Source: G963666705 sp963666705
GTDB lineage: Bacteria; Pseudomonadota; Alphaproteobacteria; CADEGL01
Reading direction: 5' to 3'
DNA length: 16,200 nucleotides
Assembly (NCBI GenBank): GCA_963666705.2
Contig: CAXXKO010000008.1
Span: 1 to 16,200, forward strand
The position numbers and the translations under genes are program-made. Shown here piece by piece: positions 7,373-14,985 of this stretch. Each line of letters starts with the position of its first letter. Position 1 is the stretch's first letter. The notes under the pieces are model-generated. The model was not told the origin of the DNA, made no database searches, and saw only the letters and a program-made list of their open reading frames with translations.

Positions 7373-7705
7373 TCAGACGGCGGCGACGCCCTCGGCGCGG
7401 GTCGGCAAGATGGTCAGGATCTTGGCGAAGCCGCTGATGTCGAACACCTCGCGGATATGGTCCGACATGCCGGTCAGCGCCAGCTTGCCTTGTGCCGCCC
7501 CCTGCTGTTTGGCCGCCATGAGGATGACGCGCAGGCCCGCGCTGCTGATGTAGTCGAGGGCGCTCATATCGAGCACGACCGATAGGTTCCCAGCCTTGAT
7601 GAAGCCGAGGAACTGCTCCTCGAACGACTTGGCGTTGTTGCTGTCGATCCGGCCGCCCACACTTACAACGAGGGCCGATCCCTCACGTTCCTCTTTAAGC
7701 TCCAT
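7373..7705 (-). CDS. STAS-domain anti-sigma factor antagonist (110 aa)
   Basis: This is a single STAS domain of the usual length for SpoIIAA/RsbV-type antagonists. Such proteins are phosphorylated by an RsbW-like kinase and reactivated by a PP2C phosphatase, switching partners between the kinase and an output protein. The phosphorylation segment reads DYISSAGLRV (51-60). Aligned with SpoIIAA (D57-S58-S59-G60), Ser55 is the expected phospho-acceptor, and Ser54 replaces the Asp. The C-terminal helix region LALTGMSDHIREVF is typical. The start ATG 7705 overlaps the last 11 bp of the kinase/phosphatase gene, and its AGGAGGG ribosome site (7723-7717, 11 nt spacing) lies inside that gene. This points to translational coupling and a dedicated pair. 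It acts in the cytoplasm, probably at the membrane-bound partner. Confidence 0.9.
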   Translation of the reverse strand: MELKEEREGSALVVSVGGRIDSNNAKSFEEQFLGFIKAGNLSVVLDMSALDYISSAGLRVILMAAKQQGAAQGKLALTGMSDHIREVFDISGFAKILTILPTRAEGVAAV

Positions 7706-9563
7706 CTGTCGTCGTTCCCTCCTGTTGGACCCGCATGGTCATGGCGAGCTGGTTACAGTCGTCGACCCGGCGGTAATTGACCGTGTCCATGATGGTTTTC
7801 ACGAAATGGACCCCAAGGCCACCGATCCTCCGGTCCTCGACCGAGGCCTCTAAATCAGGCTCGGGCGCGTTGAGCGGGTTGTAGGGCTTGGCATCGTCCT
7901 CCAAGTCGATCGACAATATATCGCCGTGGTGTTTGAAGCGCACTTCGATCATGTGCCGGCCGGCGTCATCGTACCCGTAGCTCACCGTGTTCGTCACCAA
8001 TTCGTCGAGCGCCAGGTTGACGCTGAAGGCGAACTTGGCGGGCAGGCCGTTGCGGGCGAAGAATGCATCGACGATACCGGCCAGCCGTTCGAGCTCGGGC
8101 AAGTCATTGGCGATGCGCACCACCATCTCGTCCGTCACTATTCTCGGCGTGTCCTCGCCCGTCGCCGCCGCACCGGCCACAGGCCGGTAGCGGATCACGA
8201 GGCAGGTGATATCGTCCGACTGGGGGGCCGCGCCGGCGAATTCCCGGACGCGGTCGATGACCTTCACGGCCATCGTCTCCACTTCGAGGCCGTGACTGTC
8301 GTAGAGCACCTCTTCGAGACGGGCATCGGAGAACTCGTTGCCGGCCAAGTCGAACGCCTCCGTCACGCCATCGGTATAGCAGAAGACCGTGTCCCCGTGG
8401 CCGAGCTCGATGGTCCGCTCGGCGTAAGGCAGCCCATCCATGACGCCGAGTGCCACACCGTCCGTTATCGCCAGGGGCTCGATACTACCCTCGGGCCGCA
8501 TCAGGTAGGGCGGGTTGTGGCCGGCGTTGCAGTAGGTGAAAGCGCTGGTGCGCGAATTCATGATGCCGTAGAAGACGGTCACGAACATCGCCGCGTCGTT
8601 GCCCTCGCACAGGATGTCGTTGGCCTCGGCCAGGACCTCGCCCGGCGCACCGCCGCGCGCGGCGATGGACTTGATGACCGTGCAAGAGACGGCCATGAAG
8701 AGGGCTGCCGGCACGCCCTTGCCCGAGACGTCGGCGATGACGATGCCGACCCGGTCCTCGTCGAGTTCCATCACATCGTAGAAGTCGCCGCCCACCTCGC
8801 GCGCCGCCGTCATGCGGGCGAAGAGCTCGATATCGGGCCGATCGGGGAACCTTTTTGGCAGGATGGAGTGCTGCATGCGCTCGGCCGTGGACAGCTCCTC
8901 CTCGATGCGTTGGAGGTTCGCGTGCTCCCGGGTCGTCGCCACTTGGCTGAGCGCCAGCCGGCGCGAGCGATGCACGGCGACCGCCACCACGCCCGTGACG
9001 ATGAGCAGGGTGACAATCTGGAGCGCCCATTGGTAAAGATCGACGTAGCGGGGATCGAGATAGATATCGAGAAGGGCCTTGTCGCCGAGCGCCGAACTTA
9101 GTTTGTGACCGAAGGGCGTCAGCGAATTGGGCAGGCCCGCGATCCACCACACACCGAGGGTCCAGAACACCGCCATGCTGACCCCCGTAAAGATCACGAG
9201 CCGCGGCGAATATGTAAGCGCGGCGAGCGACAGCAGCACGAAGAACAAAGTGAAAGTGCCGAAACGCAGTCCGACCTGGACCGGGTAGGTCACCGGCTCG
9301 AGCGGGTTGGGTGCCAGCAGCACGTAGGTGAGGAGGGCCGCCTCGAGGAGCGCGAAGGCATAGGCGTGCCACGGCGCCGTGTGCCGGCCACGCCGCAGGG
9401 ACCACTGGGCCGTCGCCAGCACCGCGAACCCGAGGATCACCCCGACGGGGTAGAGCGCCGGCAGGGGATCCAAATCGATTGCCACCCAAACGGCGATCGC
9501 GCCGTAAGCAGCCAGTCGGACGCGGAAGGCGAGCGTCAGGCTGTCCCCCTCCTCGTCGTCCAA
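7695..9563 (-). CDS. Membrane SpoIIE/PP2C phosphatase fused to RsbW-type HATPase kinase (622 aa)
   Basis: The N-terminal part (about 14-200) has roughly six hydrophobic spans. A short helical linker with QRIEEEL and ERMQHSILP (about 218-236) leads into a PP2C domain with metal Asp residues in GGDFYD (258-263), IADVSGKG (276-283) and QSDDITC (448-454). A C-terminal HATPase domain of the RsbW class follows, with an N-box E521-L-V-T-N525, DDAKPYNP (566-573) and GGLGVHFVKTIMD (581-593). One polypeptide thus holds the opposing phosphatase and kinase activities expected to act on the STAS protein it overlaps. The start is uncertain. The frame is open upstream only to a stop at 9660-9662 and contains no ATG or GTG. 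TTG 9563 is the first usual start and lacks a clear ribosome site; a CTG at 9614 is possible. The PP2C part is a close paralogue of the frameshifted phosphatase next door. Confidence 0.9.
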   Translation of the reverse strand: MDDEEGDSLTLAFRVRLAAYGAIAVWVAIDLDPLPALYPVGVILGFAVLATAQWSLRRGRHTAPWHAYAFALLEAALLTYVLLAPNPLEPVTYPVQVGLRFGTFTLFFVLLSLAALTYSPRLVIFTGVSMAVFWTLGVWWIAGLPNSLTPFGHKLSSALGDKALLDIYLDPRYVDLYQWALQIVTLLIVTGVVAVAVHRSRRLALSQVATTREHANLQRIEEELSTAERMQHSILPKRFPDRPDIELFARMTAAREVGGDFYDVMELDEDRVGIVIADVSGKGVPAALFMAVSCTVIKSIAARGGAPGEVLAEANDILCEGNDAAMFVTVFYGIMNSRTSAFTYCNAGHNPPYLMRPEGSIEPLAITDGVALGVMDGLPYAERTIELGHGDTVFCYTDGVTEAFDLAGNEFSDARLEEVLYDSHGLEVETMAVKVIDRVREFAGAAPQSDDITCLVIRYRPVAGAAATGEDTPRIVTDEMVVRIANDLPELERLAGIVDAFFARNGLPAKFAFSVNLALDELVTNTVSYGYDDAGRHMIEVRFKHHGDILSIDLEDDAKPYNPLNAPEPDLEASVEDRRIGGLGVHFVKTIMDTVNYRRVDDCNQLAMTMRVQQEGTTTDGA

Positions 9564-9785
9564 GGCGGATTGGAGGCGGTCGTCGATCGAGCCTGGTGTG
9601 TCACGGGTAAACAGGAGTGGGTGCGCCGGGTCCCGGAAAGCTGTTGGCTCCAGGCTCTGTTACCACATGCCGGTGGAAAGTTCATATCGCGCGGGCGAAT
9701 GCTAGCCTGCGGCGACGGGCCATGTGGGGTAAGCTCTGCCCCGTGACTGGAATTGGCCCGTGACCGGATTTGGAGTGTGACCGCG
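9564..9785. promoter_or_regulatory. Divergent intergenic region between signalling block and glpK operon
   Basis: About 220 bp separate the kinase/phosphatase start from the glycerol kinase start; promoters for both directions must lie here. It includes an AT-richer patch around 9658-9690. I see no -35/-10 pair or dyad good enough to name, and no recognisable regulator binding site. Confidence 0.3.
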
Positions 9786-11279
9786 GTGCCGGAGACCTAT
9801 TTGCTTGCCATCGATCAGGGAACGACCAGCACCCGCGCCATCCTGTTCGACCGCGCCGGCCGGCCGCTCGCCGCCGACCAGCGCCCCCTCCGCCAGCATT
9901 ATCCCGGCGACGGCTGGGTCGAGCACGACCCGGAGGACATCTGGGCCGATACGGTCGCCGCGTTGAGGGGTTGCATGGCCCGGGCCGGCCTCGGCGCCGA
10001 CGCGATCGCGGCCATTGGCATCGCCAACCAGCGCGAGACCACGATCCTGTGGGACCGGGCCACGGGTGAAGCGATCCACCGGGCCATCGTGTGGCAAGAC
10101 CGGCGCACGGCCGATGATTGCCGGGCGCTCGCGCGGGCCGGGCACGAGCCCATGGTGCGGGCCAAGACGGGCCTCCTCCTCGACCCCTATTTCTCGGCCA
10201 CCAAGATCCGTTGGCTGCTGGAGAACGTGGCCGGCGCGAAGGCGCGCGCCGAAGCCGGCGAGCTTGCCTTCGGCACGGTGGACAGCTTCCTCCTCTACCG
10301 CCTGACGGGTGGCCGGGTCCACGCGACGGACGCCACCAACGCCGCCCGCACGCTCCTCTACGACATTCGCGCCCAGGACTGGGACGAGGAGCTGCTGGCG
10401 CTTTTCGGCGTGCCGCGCGCCATCCTCCCCGAGGTACGGGACAACAGCGCCGTCTTCGGCGGAATCGAGCCGGACCTGCTAGGCGCCCCTATCCCCGTGG
10501 CCGGCATGGCGGGCGACCAGCAGGCGGCGCTCTTCGGCCAGGCCTGCTTCCGCCCCGGCGCGGTCAAGAGCACCTATGGCACCGGCTGCTTCGCGCTTCT
10601 CAATATCGGCGAGCGCTTCGTCGAGTCCGATCACCGCCTCCTGACCACCATCGCTTACCGGCTGGGTGGGCGGGCGACCTACGCCATCGAGGGCTCCGTC
10701 TTCGTCGCCGGCGCCGCGATCCAATGGCTGCGCGACGAGGTTGGACTCCTCGCCGAGGCGGCCGACTCGGCGGAAATGGCGGCGGCGGTGGAGGACACGG
10801 GTGGCGTCTACCTGGTGCCGGCCTTCACGGGCCTCGGCGCGCCGTACTGGGATTCGGAGGCCCGCGGCGCCCTCGTCGGCATCAGCCGGGACACAGGCGC
10901 CCGGCATATCGTGCGCGCCGCGCTCGAGGCGCAGGGCTACCAGACCCGCGACCTGATCGAGGCCATGAGCCGCGACATGGGCCTGCCGCTCGCCGAGATG
11001 CGCATCGATGGCGGCATGGTCGCCAATGACTGGGTTTGCCAGTTCCTCGCCGACATCAACGGCATCGGGGTCGAGCGGCCGGTGGTGGTGGAAACCACGG
11101 CGTTGGGCGCCGCCTACCTCGCCGGCCTCGGCATCGGCCTATACGAATCCCTCGACGAAATCGCCGACGCCTGGCGGGGCGAGCGTCGCTTCGAGCCAGC
11201 CATGGCGCCCGCGCGGCGGGACGCGCTGTATGACGGTTGGCGGCGCGCGGTGCAGCGCGTGCGCGGCGGCGGGGCATAG
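9786..11279 (+). CDS. glpK: Glycerol kinase (497 aa)
   Basis: An FGGY-family kinase converting glycerol and ATP to glycerol 3-phosphate in the cytoplasm. The ATP-loop motif DQGTTSTRA is at 10-18. The glycerol-binding residues known from E. coli GlpK are present at almost the same numbers: R83-E84 (NQRETT), Y135 (DPYFSATK) and D244 (AGDQQ). The FGGY signature YFSATKIRWLLEN (135-147) and the C-terminal IDGGMVAND are also present. GTG 9786 is chosen because GGAG lies 10 nt upstream and this start gives the E. coli residue numbering; TTG 9753 and GTG 9777 are alternatives in the same frame. Length is close to the usual 500. No glpF, glpD or glpR is adjacent, unlike many bacteria. Instead the gene is followed after 8 bp by a PLP enzyme, so it leads a mixed operon. 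Confidence 0.93.
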   Translation: MPETYLLAIDQGTTSTRAILFDRAGRPLAADQRPLRQHYPGDGWVEHDPEDIWADTVAALRGCMARAGLGADAIAAIGIANQRETTILWDRATGEAIHRAIVWQDRRTADDCRALARAGHEPMVRAKTGLLLDPYFSATKIRWLLENVAGAKARAEAGELAFGTVDSFLLYRLTGGRVHATDATNAARTLLYDIRAQDWDEELLALFGVPRAILPEVRDNSAVFGGIEPDLLGAPIPVAGMAGDQQAALFGQACFRPGAVKSTYGTGCFALLNIGERFVESDHRLLTTIAYRLGGRATYAIEGSVFVAGAAIQWLRDEVGLLAEAADSAEMAAAVEDTGGVYLVPAFTGLGAPYWDSEARGALVGISRDTGARHIVRAALEAQGYQTRDLIEAMSRDMGLPLAEMRIDGGMVANDWVCQFLADINGIGVERPVVVETTALGAAYLAGLGIGLYESLDEIADAWRGERRFEPAMAPARRDALYDGWRRAVQRVRGGGA

Positions 11280-11287
11280 GAGGCGGC

Positions 11288-12532
11288 ATGGATTCGAACG
11301 CGAACCTCACGGCCGAAAGGCCGACCTTCACAAGCCACCTCGAGTGCGGCGCCACGGGGGAGCGCTATCCGGCCGACACGCTCCAGGGCCTCAGCCGCGC
11401 GGGCGCGCCGCTCCTGGTGCGCTACGACATGGCGGCGCTGGGGGCGGCGCTCACCAAGGAGGCGCTCGCCCACCGCCCGCAGGACATGTGGCGCTACCGG
11501 GAGTTTCTGCCGGTGCGCGGGGCGGCGAATATCGTGAGCCTGGGCGAGGGCATGACGCCACTCCTGCCGGCCACGGCGCTCGAGCCCGGCGGCACCCTTC
11601 TCATCAAGGACGAGGGGCGCCTGCCGACCGGCTCCTTCAAGGCCCGGGGTCTCTGCCTCGCGGTTTCCATGGCGCGGGAGCTTGGTGTTTCGCGCATGGC
11701 CATGCCGAGCAACGGCAATGCCGGCGCGGCGCTGGCCGCCTACGCCACGCGCGCCGGCATCGAGAGCTTCGTCTTCTGTCCCGAGGATACGCCCGAGATC
11801 AACCTGAGCGAGATCGCGGTGGAGGGTGCGAAGGTGTTCCGCGTCAACGGCCTCATCGACCAGTGCGGGGCCATCGTCGGCGCGGGCAAGGAGGCCATGG
11901 GCTGGTTCGACGCCTCGACCCTCAAGGAGCCTTACCGGATCGAGGGCAAGAAGACCATGGGGCTCGAGCTGGCGGAGCAGCTCGGCTGGGCCCTGCCCGA
12001 CACCATCTTCTATCCGACGGGCGGCGGCACCGGACTCATCGGCATGTGGAAGGCGTTCGCCGAGCTCGAGGAGATCGGCTGGCTCGAGGGGCGGCTGCCG
12101 CGCATGGTGGCGGTCCAGGCGGCGGGCTGCGCGCCCATCGTGCGCGCCTTCGAGGCGGGTGCCGAGCGGGCCGAGCGGTGGGAGGGCGCGCATACCATCG
12201 CCGCCGGCATCCGCGTCCCCGCCGCGATCGGCGATTTCCTCATCCTGCGGGCGCTGCGTGAGAGCGGCGGCTTCGCCATTGCCGTCGAGGACGCGGCGAT
12301 CGAGGATGCGCGGCGTGAGGTCGCCCTCGAGGAGGGCATCCTCCTCTGCCCCGAGGGTGCGGCGACCTACGCCGCCTATCGCCGGGCCCGCACCGCGGGC
12401 CTCGTCGCGGCCGGTGAGAGCGCGGTTCTCTTCAACTGCGCCAGCGGCCTCAAATATCCCATGCCGCCCGTGACCGCGCGGATCGACCGCACACAGCCCA
12501 TCGACTACACGGCCCTTTCACGCGGGGACTGA
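11288..12532 (+). CDS. Threonine synthase-like PLP-dependent enzyme (414 aa)
   Basis: The start is ATG 11288, with AGGAGGC immediately upstream, overlapping the end of glpK. This is a fold type II PLP enzyme of the threonine synthase/threonine dehydratase group. It has LGEGMTPLL (85-93), the Schiff-base lysine K118 in TGSFKARG, SNGNAG (134-139) and the phosphate-binding loop YPTGGGTG (about 237-244). Threonine synthase makes threonine from O-phosphohomoserine; dehydratases and related beta-replacement enzymes share the fold. The N-terminal HLECGATGERYPAD segment, before the PLP domain, resembles the small N-terminal zinc-ribbon-like part of some threonine synthases, but only one Cys remains. 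The motif SFKARG instead of SFKDRG is common in the atypical subgroup. No homoserine kinase or dehydrogenase is nearby, so a catabolic or specialised role is as likely as threonine biosynthesis. It is probably co-transcribed with glpK. Confidence 0.8.
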   Translation: MDSNANLTAERPTFTSHLECGATGERYPADTLQGLSRAGAPLLVRYDMAALGAALTKEALAHRPQDMWRYREFLPVRGAANIVSLGEGMTPLLPATALEPGGTLLIKDEGRLPTGSFKARGLCLAVSMARELGVSRMAMPSNGNAGAALAAYATRAGIESFVFCPEDTPEINLSEIAVEGAKVFRVNGLIDQCGAIVGAGKEAMGWFDASTLKEPYRIEGKKTMGLELAEQLGWALPDTIFYPTGGGTGLIGMWKAFAELEEIGWLEGRLPRMVAVQAAGCAPIVRAFEAGAERAERWEGAHTIAAGIRVPAAIGDFLILRALRESGGFAIAVEDAAIEDARREVALEEGILLCPEGAATYAAYRRARTAGLVAAGESAVLFNCASGLKYPMPPVTARIDRTQPIDYTALSRGD

Positions 12533-12557
12533 CGCCCGCCCAACGACGAGGCCCGAG

Positions 12558-13460
12558 ATGCGCGACTTCGCCAAGCATAGACGCTTCCCCAACGCTCGCG
12601 AGGACGCACGCGCGGCCGAGTTGGCGGTCCCCAGCCCGCAGACCCGGTCGCCGAGCTATCGCCTAGCCTTTGGCGATCCGGACTTCTTCCTGCGCGACGA
12701 GCTGCGCCCGGTGCGGCTCCAGCTGGAGCTTTTGAAGCCCGAGCTCCTGCTCCAGGAAGAGGGCATCGAATCGACCGTGGTGGTGTTCGGTAGCAGCCGC
12801 ATCCCCGACCGCGTGGAGGCCGAGCGTGGGCTGGCCGAGGCCGAGGCGGCGGCGGTGGGTGCGCCCGATGACGCGGCGCTCGCGCGCGCCGCGCGCGTTG
12901 CCAGGCGGATTCTCGACAAATGCCACTACCATGACGAGGCGAGGAAGCTCGGGCGCATCGTCTCGGAAGCCAACCACACGGCCGACGCGCCGCACTGCGT
13001 GGTGGCGACGGGCGGCGGTCCGGGCATCATGGAGGCGGCCAACCGGGGGGCGAGCGAGGCCGGGGCCAAGTCGATCGGTTTCAGCATTGTCTTGCCCCAC
13101 GAGCAGGCACCGAACCGATACATCACGCCCGAGCTCTGCTTCCAGTTCCACTATTTCGCCATCCGCAAGATGCATTTTCTCATGCGCGCCCGCGCGCTCG
13201 TGGTCCTGCCGGGCGGCTTCGGCACCATGGACGAGCTGTTCGAGGCCCTGACCCTGATCCAGTCCGGCAAGATCAAGCCCATGCCCGTGATCCTGTTCGG
13301 TGAGGCGTATTGGACCCGGATCGTCGATTTCGACGCCATGGTCGAGGAGGGCGTTATCGCCCCTGAGGACCTCGACCTCTTCCAGTTCGTCGAGAGGGCC
13401 GAGGACGCGTGGCGCATCGTGCGCGAGTTCTACCCCGCTGGGACGGATGGCGAGCCATAG
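12558..13460 (+). CDS. LOG-family Rossmann protein, long form (300 aa)
   Basis: The family signatures are clear: TGGGPGIMEAANRG (151-164) and LPGGFGTMDE (217-226), the PGGxGTxxE motif of Lonely Guy-type phosphoribohydrolases. Short members of the family release nucleobases from nucleoside 5'-monophosphates, including cytokinin ribotides. This protein has an extra N-terminal part of about 70 residues before VVVFGSSR (74-81), typical of the longer bacterial TIGR00730-type proteins, so the exact substrate is uncertain. Start ATG 12558 lies 25 bp after the PLP-enzyme stop with only a modest GAGG upstream, fitting an internal operon gene. It is cytosolic, with no membrane or export signal. Confidence 0.85.
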   Translation: MRDFAKHRRFPNAREDARAAELAVPSPQTRSPSYRLAFGDPDFFLRDELRPVRLQLELLKPELLLQEEGIESTVVVFGSSRIPDRVEAERGLAEAEAAAVGAPDDAALARAARVARRILDKCHYHDEARKLGRIVSEANHTADAPHCVVATGGGPGIMEAANRGASEAGAKSIGFSIVLPHEQAPNRYITPELCFQFHYFAIRKMHFLMRARALVVLPGGFGTMDELFEALTLIQSGKIKPMPVILFGEAYWTRIVDFDAMVEEGVIAPEDLDLFQFVERAEDAWRIVREFYPAGTDGEP

Positions 13461-13520
13461 ACGTGGCCGTGCGAGCACCTGTCCGCTAAACTCACCGGTC
13501 TTGGAACGGAGGATCGGATC

Positions 13521-14462
13521 ATGGTGAGCCCACATGCCGGCGACGAGCCGATGATGCGGGGCCAAGTCGTGGCCACGGTGACGCCTTTCTCGGCCAAGGG
13601 GGAGCTGATGCTCGACGCCTTTGCCGAGATTCTCCACTGGCACCTCGACTGCGGTGTGGGCGGCATCTTCCTTGCGGGCGACAATGGTGAGGCCTGGGCG
13701 CTGACGCCCGGGGAGCTGCGCCAGCTCACCGAGGCGGCCGTGCGCGAGGTGGCCGGACAGGTGCCGGTCTTTGCCGGCACGAGCGCCATCACCGCGCGCG
13801 ACACCATCACGCTCTCCGGGATCGCCGCCGACGCGGGGGCGGACGGGCTCGGCCTGCAGCCCCAGTCCTACCTCTTGCATGGCACCGAGGCCGAGATCGT
13901 CGCCCGCTTCGAGGCCGTCTCGCGCGCCGTGCCGCTGCCCGTGATGGTCTACAATTCGCCGAGCCGCACGGGCCTCAACCTCTCGCCCGAGACGCTCGAG
14001 GCGGTGTGCGGCGTCTCACCCGTCATGGGCGTCAAGGAAGCGTCGGGCGATTTCGTTCATGTGAGCCGCGTCATCGAGCGTTTCGCGGGCCGCATCGCGG
14101 TCCTGGTCGGGGCCGGCCACTATATCGTCCCGGCGCTCGATCTCGGGGCCGTGGGCTACCTTTCGACGGGGCCGGAGCTGTTCGGGGCCTCCGTCCGGCG
14201 CATCATGGATCTGGCCGGCGCGGTCCCCTCGGCCGAGAAGCGACAGTGGCACGCGCGCATTACCGAGGTCTTCAATCTGCTCATGGACCTCGAGACGCGC
14301 CCGGCGGCATTCAAGGCGGCGCTCAACATGATCGGCGTCCCGGCCGGGGTACCGCGTGAGCCGGTCCAGCCTCTCTCGCCCGCGGGCGAGGCGCGCCTCA
14401 GGGACGTGTTGCTGCGCCGCGGCGCGATCGAGGAGGCGTCGGCGCCCCGCCTCGCGTCCTGA
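13521..14462 (+). CDS. DapA-family (class I aldolase/lyase) protein (313 aa), not a standard DHDPS
   Basis: The start is ATG 13521, with GGAGG about 10 nt upstream. This is a TIM-barrel lyase of the dihydrodipicolinate synthase/N-acetylneuraminate lyase group. The Schiff-base lysine is K172 (MGVKEASGD), and the catalytic tyrosine is Y144 (YNSPSRTG). The barrel start TPF and GGIF are also typical. In true DHDPS the loop after strand 2 reads GTTGE and supplies a catalytic Thr; here it reads GDNGE (53-57). The enzyme therefore probably cleaves or forms another 2-oxo acid, such as a keto-deoxy sugar acid or a hydroxy-oxoglutarate. It is the last gene of the glpK-led run, 60 bp after the LOG gene, and is followed by a GC hairpin. 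The family is sure; the substrate is not. Confidence 0.85.
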   Translation: MVSPHAGDEPMMRGQVVATVTPFSAKGELMLDAFAEILHWHLDCGVGGIFLAGDNGEAWALTPGELRQLTEAAVREVAGQVPVFAGTSAITARDTITLSGIAADAGADGLGLQPQSYLLHGTEAEIVARFEAVSRAVPLPVMVYNSPSRTGLNLSPETLEAVCGVSPVMGVKEASGDFVHVSRVIERFAGRIAVLVGAGHYIVPALDLGAVGYLSTGPELFGASVRRIMDLAGAVPSAEKRQWHARITEVFNLLMDLETRPAAFKAALNMIGVPAGVPREPVQPLSPAGEARLRDVLLRRGAIEEASAPRLAS

Positions 14463-14465
14463 TAG

Positions 14466-14485
14466 GGCGGCCCCCCAGGGCCGCC
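14466..14485 (+). terminator. Terminator-like GC hairpin after the DapA-family gene
   Basis: GGCGGCCC (14466-14473) and GGGCCGCC (14478-14485) form a perfect 8-bp stem with a CCCA loop, 3 bp after the stop codon. The sequence that follows is not U-rich, so it is either a weak intrinsic terminator or a 3'-end stabilising hairpin. Confidence 0.45.
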
Positions 14486-14494
14486 GGCGACCTC

Positions 14495-14525
14495 GATTGA
14501 ATTGCCATGCAATCGCTATTCAATC
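14495..14525. promoter_or_regulatory. Dyad-symmetric site upstream of the cold-shock gene
   Basis: GATTGAAT (14495-14502) and ATTCAATC (14518-14525) are perfect 8-bp complements. They enclose ATTGC-CAT-GCAAT (14501-14513), a second small dyad. The patch is clearly AT-rich against its surroundings. It resembles an operator or promoter-proximal element. TTCAAT (14519-14524) and TAGGGT (14542-14547), 17 bp apart, could be a poor -35/-10 pair. Confidence 0.35.
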
Positions 14526-14639
14526 CTTAACCAACTTCGAGTAGGGTTATTGGGCGACCGATGTCGATCGAGTCTCGCGATTGTATGGCCGGGGCCCCAT
14601 TCGCGGCTCGGACGTCGGACGCTAGGGTCCTGGAATGTT

Positions 14640-14655
14640 GCTCGCCCGTGCGAGC
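14640..14655 (+). promoter_or_regulatory. Leader hairpin just upstream of the cold-shock ribosome site
   Basis: GCTCGC (14640-14645) and GCGAGC (14650-14655) form a 6-bp stem with a CCGT loop, extendable by a G-T and a T-A pair. It ends about 8 nt before the GAAGGGA ribosome site. Structured leaders control cspA-type mRNAs at low temperature in E. coli; that role here is inference. Confidence 0.3.
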
Positions 14656-14678
14656 GAACAATCGAAGGGACGAGACTT

Positions 14679-14888
14679 ATGGCTGTCGGTACGGTCAAGT
14701 GGTTCAACCCGATGAAGGGGTACGGCTTCATCGAGCCGGACGAGGGCGGCAAGGACGCCTTCGTGCATATCTCGGCCGTGCAGGCCGCCGGGTTGACCAC
14801 GCTCCAGGAAGGCCAACGGGTCGAATTCGAGTTGGGCGAGGACCAGAAGGGCAAGATGTCGGCCGGCGATATCAAGGTCGTCGGCTGA
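14679..14888 (+). CDS. cspA: Cold-shock-domain protein, CspA family (69 aa)
   Basis: A single cold-shock domain of the standard length that binds single-stranded RNA or DNA through two RNP motifs. RNP1 is KGYGFI (13-18) and RNP2 is AFVHI (27-31), with aromatic W8 and F9 in the first strand (VKWFN). ATG 14679 follows GAAGGGA at good spacing; the longer upstream frame is leader. Its leader of about 216 bp holds dyads and a hairpin, as in regulated csp genes. It stands alone between the DapA-family gene and a convergent DMSO-reductase-type operon. Many alphaproteobacteria carry several csp paralogues, so cold induction of this copy cannot be assumed. Confidence 0.95.
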   Translation: MAVGTVKWFNPMKGYGFIEPDEGGKDAFVHISAVQAAGLTTLQEGQRVEFELGEDQKGKMSAGDIKVVG

Positions 14889-14930
14889 CCGCCGACCCTG
14901 CTTGCGCTCCCCGGCGGCGATAGGATGATG

Positions 14931-14985
14931 ACGGCGCGCGCGTCGCGCGTCGCCCGCGATTGGCGTCACGCGCCGCGCGCGCCGT
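14931..14985. terminator. GC-rich inverted repeat between convergent genes
   Basis: ACGGCGCGCGCG (14931-14942) and CGCGCGCGCCGT (14974-14985) are perfect 12-bp complements separated by 31 bp. The right arm overlaps the last codons of the minus-strand anchor gene. The position between two 3' ends suggests a bidirectional transcription stop, although no U tract follows. Alternating CG could also favour Z-DNA. Confidence 0.4.

Noticed and set aside
7926..9101. A 391-codon plus-strand frame
   Set aside because: It is antisense to the kinase/phosphatase gene, whose PP2C and HATPase motifs are unmistakable. The translation is rich in H, D, V and G without any family motif.
9702..10322. A minus-strand frame of 206 codons overlapping the start of glpK
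   Set aside because: It is antisense to the well-supported glycerol kinase and has no recognisable domain.
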